Of a stretch of 64,000 nt of DNA, positions 46,054 to 55,233 are shown in pieces. The notes beneath the pieces are model-generated. The model was not told the DNA's origin. It ran no database searches and was given only the letters and a program-made list of their open reading frames with translations. Source of the stretch: Pseudomonas fluorescens (GTDB lineage Bacteria > Pseudomonadota > Gammaproteobacteria > Pseudomonadales > Pseudomonadaceae); NCBI RefSeq assembly GCF_001307275.1, contig NZ_CP012831.1, positions 2,294,001 through 2,358,000 on the forward strand, given 5' to 3'. Position 1 is the first letter of the stretch, and every line of letters starts with the position of its first letter. A program made the position numbers and the translations under genes.

Positions 46054-48273
46054 ATGAGCGATTCCCTTCACACCCACAAACCCGAGCACGGCCATGACCA
46101 CGGGCATTCCTGCTGCGCCTCGAAAGCGGCGCCAGCGGTGGTCAACCTCGGCAAAACGCCGACGGACGGTGCGCGGCTGAGCAGTTTCCGCATCGAAGCC
46201 ATGGACTGCCCCACCGAACAGACACTGATCCAGAACAAGCTCGGCAAGCTCGAAGGCGTGCAGCGACTGGAATTCAACCTGATCAACCGTGTGCTGGGCG
46301 TGACTCACGATTTGCCCAGCGACGCGCCGATCATCCAGGCCATCGAGTCCTTAGGGATGCAGGCCGACCCGCTGACCCCGGGCCAGAAATCGCAAACCAA
46401 CGACCTGCCCGCCCCGGCCAAACCCTGGTGGCCGTTGGCGCTGTCCGGCGTGACGGCCCTGGGCGCCGAGCTGATCCATTTCACCAATGCCGCGCCCAAC
46501 TGGGTGGTCGCGCTGGTGGCGTTGGTGTCGATCCTCAGCGGTGGCCTGGGCACGTACAAGAAGGGCTGGATCGCCCTGAAGAACCGCAACCTGAACATCA
46601 ATGCGCTGATGAGCATCGCCGTGACCGGTGCCGTGCTGATCGGCCAATGGCCGGAAGCGGCGATGGTGATGTTCCTGTTCACCGTGGCCGAGCTGATCGA
46701 GGCCAAATCCCTGGACCGGGCGCGTAACGCCATCAGTGGCCTGATGCAGATGGCCCCGGAACAGGCCACCGTGCAACAGGCCGATGGCAGCTGGCAGGTG
46801 CAAGAGGTCAAGGCCATTGCCCTGGGTGCGCGGGTGCGGGTGCGCCCCGGCGAACGCGTGGGCCTGGACGGTGACGTGGTCGCCGGCCGCTCCACCCTCG
46901 ACCAGGCACCGATCACCGGCGAAAGCTTGCCGGTGGAGAAAACCGTTGGCGACAAAGTGTTCGCCGGCACCATCAACCAGGCCGGCGAACTGGAATACAC
47001 CGTGACCGCGGCGGCCGACCAATCCACCCTGGCGCGGATCATCCACGCCGTGGAGCAAGCCCAGGGCTCCCGCGCACCGACCCAGCGTTTCGTCGATCAG
47101 TTCTCGAAAATCTACACCCCGGCGGTGTTCGCCCTGGCCTTGGCCGTGGCCGTCATCCCACCGCTGTTCATGGGCGCGGCGTGGTTCGACTGGATCTACC
47201 GGGCGCTGGTGCTGCTGGTGGTCGCCTGCCCTTGCGCGCTGGTGATTTCCACGCCCGTGACCATCGTCAGCGGCCTCGCCGCCGCGGCGCGCAAAGGCAT
47301 CCTGGTCAAGGGCGGCGTGTACCTGGAGGGCGGCTACAAGCTCGACTACCTGGCCTTGGACAAGACCGGCACGATCACCCACGGCAAACCGGTGCAAACC
47401 GACTACGTGGCCCTCGACCCGACAGTGCAAAGCACCGCCCCGGCCCTGGCCGCCAGCCTCGCCGCCCGTTCCGACCACCCGGTGTCCCGGGCGATTGCCA
47501 ATGCGGCGGTGGATAAGCAACTGGCCCCGCAGGTTGTGGATAACTTCGAGGCGCTTGCCGGACGCGGCGTGCGCGGCGACATCGGCGGCCAGACCTATCA
47601 CTTGGGCAATCACCGCCTGGTAGAAGACCTCGGCCTGTGCTCTCCCGAGCTGGAAGAAAAACTCTTCGCCCTGGAAAAACAAGGCAAGTCGGTGGTGCTG
47701 CTGCTCGACGCTACAGGCCCCTTGGCGCTGTTTGCCGTGGCCGACACCGTAAAGGACTCCAGCCGCGAAGCCATCCGGCAATTGCACGACCTGGGCATCA
47801 AGACCCTGATGCTCACCGGCGACAACGCCCACACCGCCGAAGCGATTGCCGCGCAGGTGGGCATGGATCAGGCGCGGGGCGACTTGTTGCCGGAAGACAA
47901 GCTGCAAGCCATTGAAGCGCTGTATGCCCAGGGTCACCGCGTCGGCATGGTCGGCGACGGCATCAACGACGCCCCGGCCCTGGCCCGTTCGGAAATCGGT
48001 TTCGCCATGGCGGCGGCCGGCACCGACACGGCCATCGAGACCGCCGACGTCGCGCTGATGGACGATGATCTGCGCAAGATTCCAGCGTTCATTCGCCTGT
48101 CGCGGCAGACGTCCAGCATCCTCAAGCAAAACATTGCCCTGGCGTTGGTGATCAAGGCGATTTTCCTTGGGGTCACCTTCGCCGGGCTTGCCACCATGTG
48201 GATGGCGGTGTTTGCCGACATGGGGGTGAGTTTGTTGGTGGTGTTCAATGGGTTGCGGTTGTTGCGCAAGTAA
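46054..48273 (+). CDS. cadA: Cadmium/zinc-exporting P1B-type ATPase
   Basis: 739-aa P-type ATPase that pumps Cd2+/Zn2+ (and often Pb2+) out of the cytoplasm. His-rich N-terminus (HTHKPEHGHDHGHSCC, residues 6-21), an HMA domain (about 43-110) with MDCPTE instead of the usual CxxC, eight membrane segments, TGES at 288-291, the ion-path CPC at 392-394, phosphorylation site D436 in DKTGTIT, SDHPVS (HP motif) and GDGINDAPAL. Induced through CadR. Confidence 0.94.
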   Translation: MSDSLHTHKPEHGHDHGHSCCASKAAPAVVNLGKTPTDGARLSSFRIEAMDCPTEQTLIQNKLGKLEGVQRLEFNLINRVLGVTHDLPSDAPIIQAIESLGMQADPLTPGQKSQTNDLPAPAKPWWPLALSGVTALGAELIHFTNAAPNWVVALVALVSILSGGLGTYKKGWIALKNRNLNINALMSIAVTGAVLIGQWPEAAMVMFLFTVAELIEAKSLDRARNAISGLMQMAPEQATVQQADGSWQVQEVKAIALGARVRVRPGERVGLDGDVVAGRSTLDQAPITGESLPVEKTVGDKVFAGTINQAGELEYTVTAAADQSTLARIIHAVEQAQGSRAPTQRFVDQFSKIYTPAVFALALAVAVIPPLFMGAAWFDWIYRALVLLVVACPCALVISTPVTIVSGLAAAARKGILVKGGVYLEGGYKLDYLALDKTGTITHGKPVQTDYVALDPTVQSTAPALAASLAARSDHPVSRAIANAAVDKQLAPQVVDNFEALAGRGVRGDIGGQTYHLGNHRLVEDLGLCSPELEEKLFALEKQGKSVVLLLDATGPLALFAVADTVKDSSREAIRQLHDLGIKTLMLTGDNAHTAEAIAAQVGMDQARGDLLPEDKLQAIEALYAQGHRVGMVGDGINDAPALARSEIGFAMAAAGTDTAIETADVALMDDDLRKIPAFIRLSRQTSSILKQNIALALVIKAIFLGVTFAGLATMWMAVFADMGVSLLVVFNGLRLLRK

Positions 48274-48299
48274 AAGGCCAGGGTGACCGGACTGGCCTC

Positions 48300-48393
48300 A
48301 TCGCGAGCAAGCTCGCTCCCACAGTGGTTCTCTTTTGCTCGCAGAATATGTGCTCACTGAGGATCCCTGTGGGAGCGAGCTTGCTCGCGATAG
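48300..48393. repeat. REP pair, family A, reversed polarity
   Basis: Two REPs (48300-48324, 48368-48393) with GTGGGAGCG ends inward at the convergent cadA/triC junction; the second is also the left half of the hybrid element. Confidence 0.8.
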
Positions 48394-48456
48394 GGCTGCG
48401 CAGCAGCCCTTATAGGGCCGCTTCGCGGCCCAGCGGGAGCAAGCTCCCTCGCCACA
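48368..48456. repeat. Hybrid REPIN, family A left arm and family B right arm
   Basis: Left arm GGGAGCGAGCTTGCTCGCGA, right arm AGCGGGAGCAAGCTCCCTCG; the loop has GGGCTGC/GCAGCCC and GGGCCGC/GCGGCCC stems like family-B loops. Total 89 bp, the normal REPIN size. Confidence 0.78.
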
Positions 48457-48514
48457 GAAGCAGTGCATGGCAACTCTCGTCAGCAGTGCATGGCCGTTCT
48501 CGTCGCAATGACGG

Positions 48515-51500
48515 TCAATCGCGCTTGGGCTCGCGGATCTTGTACCAGGCCACATACAGCGCCGGCAGGAACAGCAGCGTCAGCAGGGTGGCGATGATGA
48601 TCCCGCCGATCATCGCGTAGGCCATCGGCCCCCAGAACACTTCCCGGGCAATCGGGATCATCCCCAGGCTCGCCGCGGCGGCCGTGAGCAGGATCGGCCG
48701 GCGCCGGTGTTCGGTGGCCTCCACCACCGCGTCCCAGGGCTCGTAGCCGTCACGTTCGTATTCATCGATCTGGGTCACCAGGATCACCGAGTTGCGGATG
48801 ATGATGCCGATCAAGGCCAGGATCCCGAGGATCGCCACGAAGCCCATGGGCGTGCCCGTCGGCACCAGCGCCAGCACCACGCCGATCAACCCGAGGGGCG
48901 CGACGCTCGCCACCAGGAACAGTTTCTGCACGCTGTGCAGCTGGATCATCAGGAAGGTCGCCATCAGAAACAGCATCAGCGGCACGACGCTGGCGATCGG
49001 CCCTTGGGCCTTGCTGCTTTCTTCCACCGTGCCGCCCGTGGCGACCTTGTAACCCACCGGCAGGCCGGCGGCGAACTTGTCGATGTCCGGTTGCAGTTGC
49101 TTGACCAGGTCGGTGGGCTGGATCTCGTCGCGCACCGCGGCCTTGATGGTGATGGTCGGCTTGCGGTCACGACGCCACACCAACGGCTGCTCCAGTTCAT
49201 AGCGCACCGTGGCAAACGCCAGCAGCGGAATCGAGGTGCCACTCGGGGTGACGATCTGCAGGTTCTGCAGGGTTTCCGGCGAACCGCGCTCGGCATCTTC
49301 AGCGCGGCCGACCACATCGATCAGGTAGATATCGTCGTTGACCTGGGTCACCGGCGAGCCACTGACGATGCTGTTCATCAGCCTGGCCATATCATCGGAA
49401 GACAAGCCCAATTGCCGCGCCTTGTCTTGGGCGATATCAATGCGCAGGACCTTGCCCGGCTCGTTCCAGTCGTAAATGATTTCGCCGATGTGCGAGTTCT
49501 TGTCCAGCTCGGTGGCCAGCTCGATGGCGTGCTTGCGCACCTGGTCGACGTCCTTGCCGCTGACCCGGTACTGGATCGGCCGGCCCACCGGCGGGCCCAT
49601 TTCCAGGGCCTGCACGTAGCTGCCAATGCCGACGAAATCCTCGCGCAGACGCTTTTGCAGGCGCTCGGTCAGGGCGTTGCGCGACTCCAGGCCCTTGCTG
49701 ACGATCACCAGTTGCGCGTAGTAGGGGTTCTGCAATTGCTGGTCCAGCGGCAGGTAGAAGCGAATCGCGCCTTCGCCGATGTAGGTGCTCCAGCGCGCGA
49801 TGTCCGGGTCACCCTTGAGGGTCGCTTCCAGGCGGTCGACGGCTTTGCGGGTCTCGTCCATCGAGGCGTTTTGCGGCAGGTTGAGGTCCACCAGGATTTC
49901 CGGTCGGTCCGAGGAAGGGAAGAACTGGTTCTGCACGAAGCGCATGCAAAACACCGCCAGCACGAACAGCAACACCGTGATGCCAATGGCCCACCAACGA
50001 TTGCGCATCGCCCACAGCAGGCCGCCGTTGAACGCCCGGCCGATCCGTCCCGGCTCGGCGCTGTGAGGTTTGACGTTGGTGCTGAGAATATGCACGCCGA
50101 TCACCGGGGCAAACAGCACCGCGACGATCCACGACACCAGCATCGCCACGGCGATGACCGCGAACAGGGTGAAGGTGTACTCACCGGCGGAACTCGCATT
50201 CAGGCCGATGGGCACGAAACCGGCGACAGTCACCAGGGTCCCGGTGAGCATCGGGAACGCCGTCGAGGTATAGGCAAAGGTCGCGGCCTGCTCCTTGCTG
50301 TCACCTTTTTCCAGGCGCGTGACCATCATCTCCACGGTGATCATCGCATCATCCACCAGCAGGCCGAGGGCGATGATCAACGCCCCGAGGGAAATCCGCT
50401 GCATGGTGATGCCGCTGTATTCCATGAACAGGAAGACCATCGCCAGCACCAGTGGGATCGAACAGGCCACCACCAGCCCGGCCCGTACGCCAAGGCTGAT
50501 GAAGCTGACGACCAGGACGATGATCACCGCCTCGAACAAGGCGCTGGTAAAGCCGCCGACGGCCTCCTCCACCACCTCGGCCTGGTCCGACACGGTGTGC
50601 ACGCCAACGCCCACCGGCAGGTCGGCGGTCAGTTCGTTCATGCGCGCATGCAGCGCCTTGCCGAAATCCTGGATGTTGCCACCCTTCTTCATCGCGATGG
50701 CGAGACCGATGGCCGGCGTGCCGTTGAAGCGGAACATCGGTGTGGCGGGGTCGACATAACCGCGGCTGATGTCGGCGATGTCGGCCAGTCGATAGAACCG
50801 GTCATTGAGCCGCAGGTTGACGTTTGCCAGGTCTTTTTCCGACTGGAACTGCCCGGACGTACGCACGGAAATCCGCTCCGGCCCCGCGTCGATCACCCCG
50901 GCCGGCGTCACGGCATTCTGCGACTGCAGGCTCTGCACCACCTGCTGCTGATCGATGCCCAGCGCAGCGAGTTTGCGCGTGGAGAAGTTCAGGTACAGCA
51001 CTTCATCCTGTTCGCCGAGCATTTCCACCTTGCCCAGCCCGGGCACGTCGCGAATCTCGGCGCGCACCTGCTCCACGTAGTCGCGCAACTGGCGCATCGA
51101 CAGACCGTCGCCGGTGAAGGCGTATACCGAACCGTACACGTCACCGAACTCGTCGTTGAAACCCGGGCCTTGCAGCCCCTGGGGGAAGTCGCCACGAATG
51201 TCGTCGATCTTCTTGCGTACCTGGTACCAGATCTCGGGGATGTCCTTGGCCCCGGTGGTGTCGAGCAGGTACACGAACACCGTCGATTCGCCCGGACGGG
51301 TGTAGCTTTTGACGTAGTCGAGGGAGTCGAGCTCTTCGAGTTTCTTCTCGATGCGGTCGGTGACCTGCTTGAGGGTTTCTTCCTGGGTCGCGCCCGGCCA
51401 GCGGGTCTGGATGATCATGGTCTTGATGGTGAACGACGGGTCTTCCTCCCGCCCCAGGTTCATGTACGAGAACACGCCCATCAACAGCGCCACGAACATC

Positions 51501-51562
51501 AGGTACCAGACGAACGACTGATGCCGCAGGGCCCATTCGGATAAGTTGAAAGGCCCTTTCAT
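48515..51562 (-). CDS. triC: RND efflux transporter, TriC-like
   Basis: 1015-aa inner-membrane RND pump (12 membrane segments, two large periplasmic loops). Proton-relay aspartates D404 and D405 in ALGLLVDDAMITVEM. The length and the two-adaptor operon match TriABC of P. aeruginosa, a triclosan/surfactant pump that uses the outer-membrane channel OpmH. It overlaps triB by four bases. No outer-membrane protein gene is adjacent, as in TriABC. Confidence 0.82.
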   Translation of the reverse strand: MKGPFNLSEWALRHQSFVWYLMFVALLMGVFSYMNLGREEDPSFTIKTMIIQTRWPGATQEETLKQVTDRIEKKLEELDSLDYVKSYTRPGESTVFVYLLDTTGAKDIPEIWYQVRKKIDDIRGDFPQGLQGPGFNDEFGDVYGSVYAFTGDGLSMRQLRDYVEQVRAEIRDVPGLGKVEMLGEQDEVLYLNFSTRKLAALGIDQQQVVQSLQSQNAVTPAGVIDAGPERISVRTSGQFQSEKDLANVNLRLNDRFYRLADIADISRGYVDPATPMFRFNGTPAIGLAIAMKKGGNIQDFGKALHARMNELTADLPVGVGVHTVSDQAEVVEEAVGGFTSALFEAVIIVLVVSFISLGVRAGLVVACSIPLVLAMVFLFMEYSGITMQRISLGALIIALGLLVDDAMITVEMMVTRLEKGDSKEQAATFAYTSTAFPMLTGTLVTVAGFVPIGLNASSAGEYTFTLFAVIAVAMLVSWIVAVLFAPVIGVHILSTNVKPHSAEPGRIGRAFNGGLLWAMRNRWWAIGITVLLFVLAVFCMRFVQNQFFPSSDRPEILVDLNLPQNASMDETRKAVDRLEATLKGDPDIARWSTYIGEGAIRFYLPLDQQLQNPYYAQLVIVSKGLESRNALTERLQKRLREDFVGIGSYVQALEMGPPVGRPIQYRVSGKDVDQVRKHAIELATELDKNSHIGEIIYDWNEPGKVLRIDIAQDKARQLGLSSDDMARLMNSIVSGSPVTQVNDDIYLIDVVGRAEDAERGSPETLQNLQIVTPSGTSIPLLAFATVRYELEQPLVWRRDRKPTITIKAAVRDEIQPTDLVKQLQPDIDKFAAGLPVGYKVATGGTVEESSKAQGPIASVVPLMLFLMATFLMIQLHSVQKLFLVASVAPLGLIGVVLALVPTGTPMGFVAILGILALIGIIIRNSVILVTQIDEYERDGYEPWDAVVEATEHRRRPILLTAAAASLGMIPIAREVFWGPMAYAMIGGIIIATLLTLLFLPALYVAWYKIREPKRD

Positions 51563-52623
51563 CGTGCGTCCTCGTCGAGTTTCACTTTCTGCCCCGGCTT
51601 GAGGCTGTTCACGCCGGCGCTGACCACGCGGTCGCCGGCCTTGATGCCGTTGGCCACCAGCACCGCGTCATTGGAGCGTTCGAGAATCCGGACTTCGCGG
51701 GGGGAGACGGTCTGGTTCTGCGGGTCGATGAGCCAGATGCGCACCTTGCCGTCGATCTCTTGCAGGGCGCTGAGCGGCAGCTCGATGCGCGGTTCGATGG
51801 TCGAGCTCAGGGTCACGCTGATGGCCGTGCCCAGGCGAAAACCTGGCGGTGTGTCGGTCAGCGTCAGGCGCGCGCGGCGGGTGCGGGTAGCGCTCTGGGC
51901 CTGGGGTTCGATCTCGCGCACGATGGCGCTGGTGTGGATCGTCGGGTCCAATTGCGCCGCGACCTCGAACACCACGTCCGTGGGCAGGCGCTCGACCAGC
52001 CCGGCCGGCAGGTCGATCACCGCTTCCTTGACGTCCGGACGGGCCAGGGTCACCACTTGTTGGCCGGCGGTGACCACCTGCCCCGCTTCGGCATTCCAGG
52101 CCGTAACGACGGCATCGTGGTCGGTACGCAGCTCGCTGTAGTTGAGCTGGTCGCGGGCCTGCTCCACCGAGGCCCGGGCCTGTTCGAGAGAGGCGCCGGT
52201 GGTTTTCAGATCGGTCTGGGCGATGTCCAGTTGCGCCTGGGCCCCAACGCCACGGTCGAACAATTGCTGCTGGCGACGGGCATTGGCCTGGGCATTGATG
52301 TACTGCGCCTCGATCCGCGCCAGGTCGCCTTGGGAGGCGCGCAACTGGTTCTGCTGGTCGGTGGGGTCGAGCGTGGCGAGCAAGTCGCCCTTCTTCACTT
52401 CAGCACCGACATCGACGTTGCGGCTGGCGATACGTCCTGGCACGCGGAAACCCACGTTGCTCTCGTATCGCGCCTGGATATTCCCGGCAAACCGCCCGAG
52501 TGCCTGCTGGTCTAGGGCCCGGACCTCAACGGACAACACCGGGCGCACCGGTTCGGGCGGCGCCTCTTCCTTGGAGCAAGCGGCCAGCAACAGGCCGGCC
52601 GAGACCATCCACAAACGCTTCAT
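51559..52623 (-). CDS. triB: RND periplasmic adaptor lipoprotein, TriB-like
   Basis: 354-aa membrane-fusion protein. Lipobox LLAAC (Cys16) gives a lipid anchor. Lipoyl halves flank a coiled-coil hairpin (about 85-165, DLARIEAQYINAQANARRQQ and SVEQARDQLNYSELRTDHDA), then the beta-barrel domain. Overlaps both neighbours by four bases. Paralogue of the upstream adaptor, with which it likely forms a mixed adaptor ring. Confidence 0.82.
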   Translation of the reverse strand: MKRLWMVSAGLLLAACSKEEAPPEPVRPVLSVEVRALDQQALGRFAGNIQARYESNVGFRVPGRIASRNVDVGAEVKKGDLLATLDPTDQQNQLRASQGDLARIEAQYINAQANARRQQQLFDRGVGAQAQLDIAQTDLKTTGASLEQARASVEQARDQLNYSELRTDHDAVVTAWNAEAGQVVTAGQQVVTLARPDVKEAVIDLPAGLVERLPTDVVFEVAAQLDPTIHTSAIVREIEPQAQSATRTRRARLTLTDTPPGFRLGTAISVTLSSTIEPRIELPLSALQEIDGKVRIWLIDPQNQTVSPREVRILERSNDAVLVANGIKAGDRVVSAGVNSLKPGQKVKLDEDAR

Positions 52624-53723
52624 GGCTGGACTCCCGGCTTGGATTTTCCATAAGTGTCTTCAGCGATCTCGACGCCTACGCCGGGGTGCAGCAATTGCCC
52701 GCCCGCAGTGACGATTTTCTCACCGCCCTTGAGGCCGTCGCTGATGATGACCTTGCCGGTCAGGTAGCGGCCGACCGTCACCGTTTGCAGCTGCGCCTTG
52801 CCCTCGCCGTCCACCAGCCATACGGCCGGCTCACTGAGGTTCTTGGTCAGGGCCGACCAAGGCAGCTCGAAAGCGGTCTTGCCGGCGGACTTGGCCGTGG
52901 CGCTGACCACCGACCCCAGGCGCATGCCTTCGGGCAGATCATTGAGGGTGACCTTGACCTGCACGGTACCGGTCTGGGCAGACACCGCGGGAGTGATTTC
53001 GCGTACCGTGCCGGTGGTCTTGATGGCGGGATCATCCAGCAGACTGATGGTGATTGCAGGGTCCGACGGTGGTTCGCTCAACAGCGATTCGTAGACGTTG
53101 AACACCGCGTCGCGCTCGCCGTCCCGGGCCAGGCTGAAGATCGGCTCCGTGGCCTGCACCACCTGGCCGACTTCTGCCTGGCGCGCGGTGATGATGCCCG
53201 GTGCCTCGGCAATCAGCGCGGTGTAGCTCAATTGCTCACGGGCGTTGGCCAACTGGGCCTGGGCGGCGGCCAGCGCACTCTGGCTGCTGCGCAGTTGAGC
53301 CTGGGCCGCATCGTATTCGCTCTGGCTGGTGTAGCCCTTGGGCAGGAGTTTCTGCTGGCGTACGAACGCCGCCGCACTCTGCTTGACCCGCGCCTGCTCG
53401 GCGGCCACCTGGGCCTCGGCGGAGTCGACGTTGGTCTGCAGGTCCCGGGGATCGAGCCGGGCCAGCACTTGCCGGGCCGAGACCCGGTCACCGACATCGG
53501 CCTTGCGCTCGATGATCTTGCCGCCCACACGAAACGACAGATCGGCCTGCACCCGCGCCTGGACATCGCCGGTCAAGGTCACCGAGGCTGCGTATTCACT
53601 GGGCACGGCTTGCTGCACGAAAACCCGTGGCAGGGCTTTTTCTTCGGGCTTCTTATCACCGCACCCCGTCAACAATGCACACACGCCCAAACCAATAACC
53701 CATTTGATTCCGGGACCAGTCAT
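52620..53723 (-). CDS. triA: RND periplasmic adaptor lipoprotein, TriA-like
   Basis: 367-aa membrane-fusion protein, first gene of the operon. Lipobox LLTGC (Cys21). VTLTGDVQARVQADLSFRV barrel strand, alpha-hairpin about 95-165 (AEQARVKQSAAAFVRQQKLL), lipoyl and membrane-proximal domains after it. Two consecutive adaptors before one RND gene is the TriABC pattern. No regulator gene adjoins it. Confidence 0.82.
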   Translation of the reverse strand: MTGPGIKWVIGLGVCALLTGCGDKKPEEKALPRVFVQQAVPSEYAASVTLTGDVQARVQADLSFRVGGKIIERKADVGDRVSARQVLARLDPRDLQTNVDSAEAQVAAEQARVKQSAAAFVRQQKLLPKGYTSQSEYDAAQAQLRSSQSALAAAQAQLANAREQLSYTALIAEAPGIITARQAEVGQVVQATEPIFSLARDGERDAVFNVYESLLSEPPSDPAITISLLDDPAIKTTGTVREITPAVSAQTGTVQVKVTLNDLPEGMRLGSVVSATAKSAGKTAFELPWSALTKNLSEPAVWLVDGEGKAQLQTVTVGRYLTGKVIISDGLKGGEKIVTAGGQLLHPGVGVEIAEDTYGKSKPGVQP

Positions 53724-53833
53724 GCAGACTCCTTTGCGTTGTACGGACGTACCAGTGACGATACGACTGTGAGCTTAGAACAGGGTTCCGCGAATACAAT
53801 GGGTGCAGCAAATCAGGCAAACTGATCGCCTCC

Positions 53834-53938
53834 TGTAGGAGCTGTCGAGCGAAGCGAGGCTGCGATCTTTCCCCTGACAGTTGAATCTCAAGCGAAAGAT
53901 CAAAAGATCGCAGCCTCGCTTCGCTCGACAGCTCCTAC
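53834..53938. repeat. Family-C inverted repeat element
   Basis: 105-bp element with arms TAGGAGCTGTCGAGCGAAGC and complement plus inner GAAAGATC-type repeats. Same family as the insert inside the 9.4-kb REPIN. Lies between divergent triA and the ATPase gene. Confidence 0.85.
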
Positions 53939-53963
53939 GAACCCATGCAGCAGGAGTCTGCTC

Positions 53964-55124
53964 ATGCTCAAGACATTGGCGGTGGCCAACTACCGTTCGA
54001 TCAATAAATTGGTCATTCCCCTGGGCCGGCTGAACCTGATCACCGGCCCCAACGGCAGCGGCAAATCCAATCTGTACCGTGCCCTGCGCCTGCTGGCCGA
54101 GACGGCCCAGGGTGGGGTGGTCAATGCCCTGGCCCGTGAAGGCGGACTCGATTCGACCTTCTGGGCCGGCCCGGAGGAAATCAGCCGCCGCATGCGTAAC
54201 GGCGAGGTGCCGGTCCAGGCGATTGTGCGCCAGGGCACCAAGCGCCTGCGCCTGGGTTTCGCCGGGGAAGACTTCAGCTATTCGATCGCCCTGGGCTTGC
54301 CGGAGCCCAGCAGTTCAGCGTTCTCGCTGGACCCTGAAATCAAGCGCGAATGCATCTGGGCCGGCCCGGTGTTTCGGCCCGCCAGCCTGCTGATGGACCG
54401 CAATGGGCCGATGATTCGTGCCCGCGAAGGCCGTTCCTGGGATGTGCTGGCCCAGCACACGCCCACCTTCGACAGCCTGTTCGACCAGGTCGGCAGCCTG
54501 CGCACTTCGCCGGAGGTCCTGCAGATGCGCGAGTTCATCCGTCGCTGGCGCTTCTATGACCATTTTCGCAGCGACGCCGACGCCCCGGTGCGCCAACCGC
54601 AACTGGGCACCCGCACGCCGGTGCTGCACCACGACGGACGTGACCTGGCCGCGGCCCTGCAGACCATCCTTGAAATCGGCGAAGACGAAGCCCTGCATGC
54701 CGCCATCGGCGACGCGTTCCCCGGTGCCCGCCTGAACATCGAGAAACTGCAAGGCGGACGTTTCGCCATCGCGTTTCAACAACATGGCCTGCTGCGGCCG
54801 CTGTCCGCCGCCGAACTGTCGGACGGGACCCTGCGCTATCTGTTGCTGGTGGCCGCCCTGCTCACCCCACGACCGCCTTCGCTGATGGTGCTCAACGAAC
54901 CGGAAACCAGCCTGCACCCGGACCTGTTGCCGGCCCTGGCGCGGTTGATCATCCGCGCCTCGGCAAATTGCCAGGTCTGGGTCGTGTCCCACGCCACGCG
55001 CCTGATCGCCGCCCTGGAACAGGATGAGCAGTGCAATTGCATCGTGCTGGAGAAAGACCTTGGACAGACCGGGATCGTCGGGCAGCGGGCGCTGGATGAG
55101 CCAGCGTGGCACTGGCCGGATTGA
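53964..55124 (+). CDS. Stand-alone RecF/OLD-like AAA-family ATPase
   Basis: 386-aa soluble ATPase of the AAA_21 type (COG4637-like). Walker A GPNGSGKSN (28-36) after LKTLAVANYRSINKLVIPLG, ABC-like signature LSAAELSDGTLRYLL, Walker B SLMVLNEPETSLHPDLLPAL (about 314-333) and H-loop VWVVSHATRLIAAL. No nuclease (TOPRIM) domain, so it is not a complete OLD nuclease. Monocistronic, with no partner gene nearby; DNA repair or stress roles are guesses. Confidence 0.75.
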   Translation: MLKTLAVANYRSINKLVIPLGRLNLITGPNGSGKSNLYRALRLLAETAQGGVVNALAREGGLDSTFWAGPEEISRRMRNGEVPVQAIVRQGTKRLRLGFAGEDFSYSIALGLPEPSSSAFSLDPEIKRECIWAGPVFRPASLLMDRNGPMIRAREGRSWDVLAQHTPTFDSLFDQVGSLRTSPEVLQMREFIRRWRFYDHFRSDADAPVRQPQLGTRTPVLHHDGRDLAAALQTILEIGEDEALHAAIGDAFPGARLNIEKLQGGRFAIAFQQHGLLRPLSAAELSDGTLRYLLLVAALLTPRPPSLMVLNEPETSLHPDLLPALARLIIRASANCQVWVVSHATRLIAALEQDEQCNCIVLEKDLGQTGIVGQRALDEPAWHWPD

Positions 55125-55142
55125 GTGGTGCCTGTAAACCGG

Positions 55143-55199
55143 ATCGCGAGCAAGCTCGCTCCCACACAATTAACCCTGTGGGAGCGAGCGTGCTCGCGA
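55143..55199. repeat. REP pair, family A, reversed polarity
   Basis: Two REPs only about 10 bp apart with GTGGGAGCG ends inward, at a convergent junction. The right copy has one substitution (GAGCGTGCTCGCGA). Confidence 0.85.
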
Positions 55200-55233
55200 A
55201 GGCGCGCTGAAGGTCTACACACCCCTCAGAGAA

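Noticed and set aside
48300..48456. CRISPR-like cluster of similar short repeats
   Set aside because: Only REP palindromes in mixed orientation; no regular spacers and no cas genes anywhere in the window.
48707..51544. 945-codon open frame antisense to triC
   Set aside because: Shadow of the RND gene; H/D/R/Q-rich translation with no domain.
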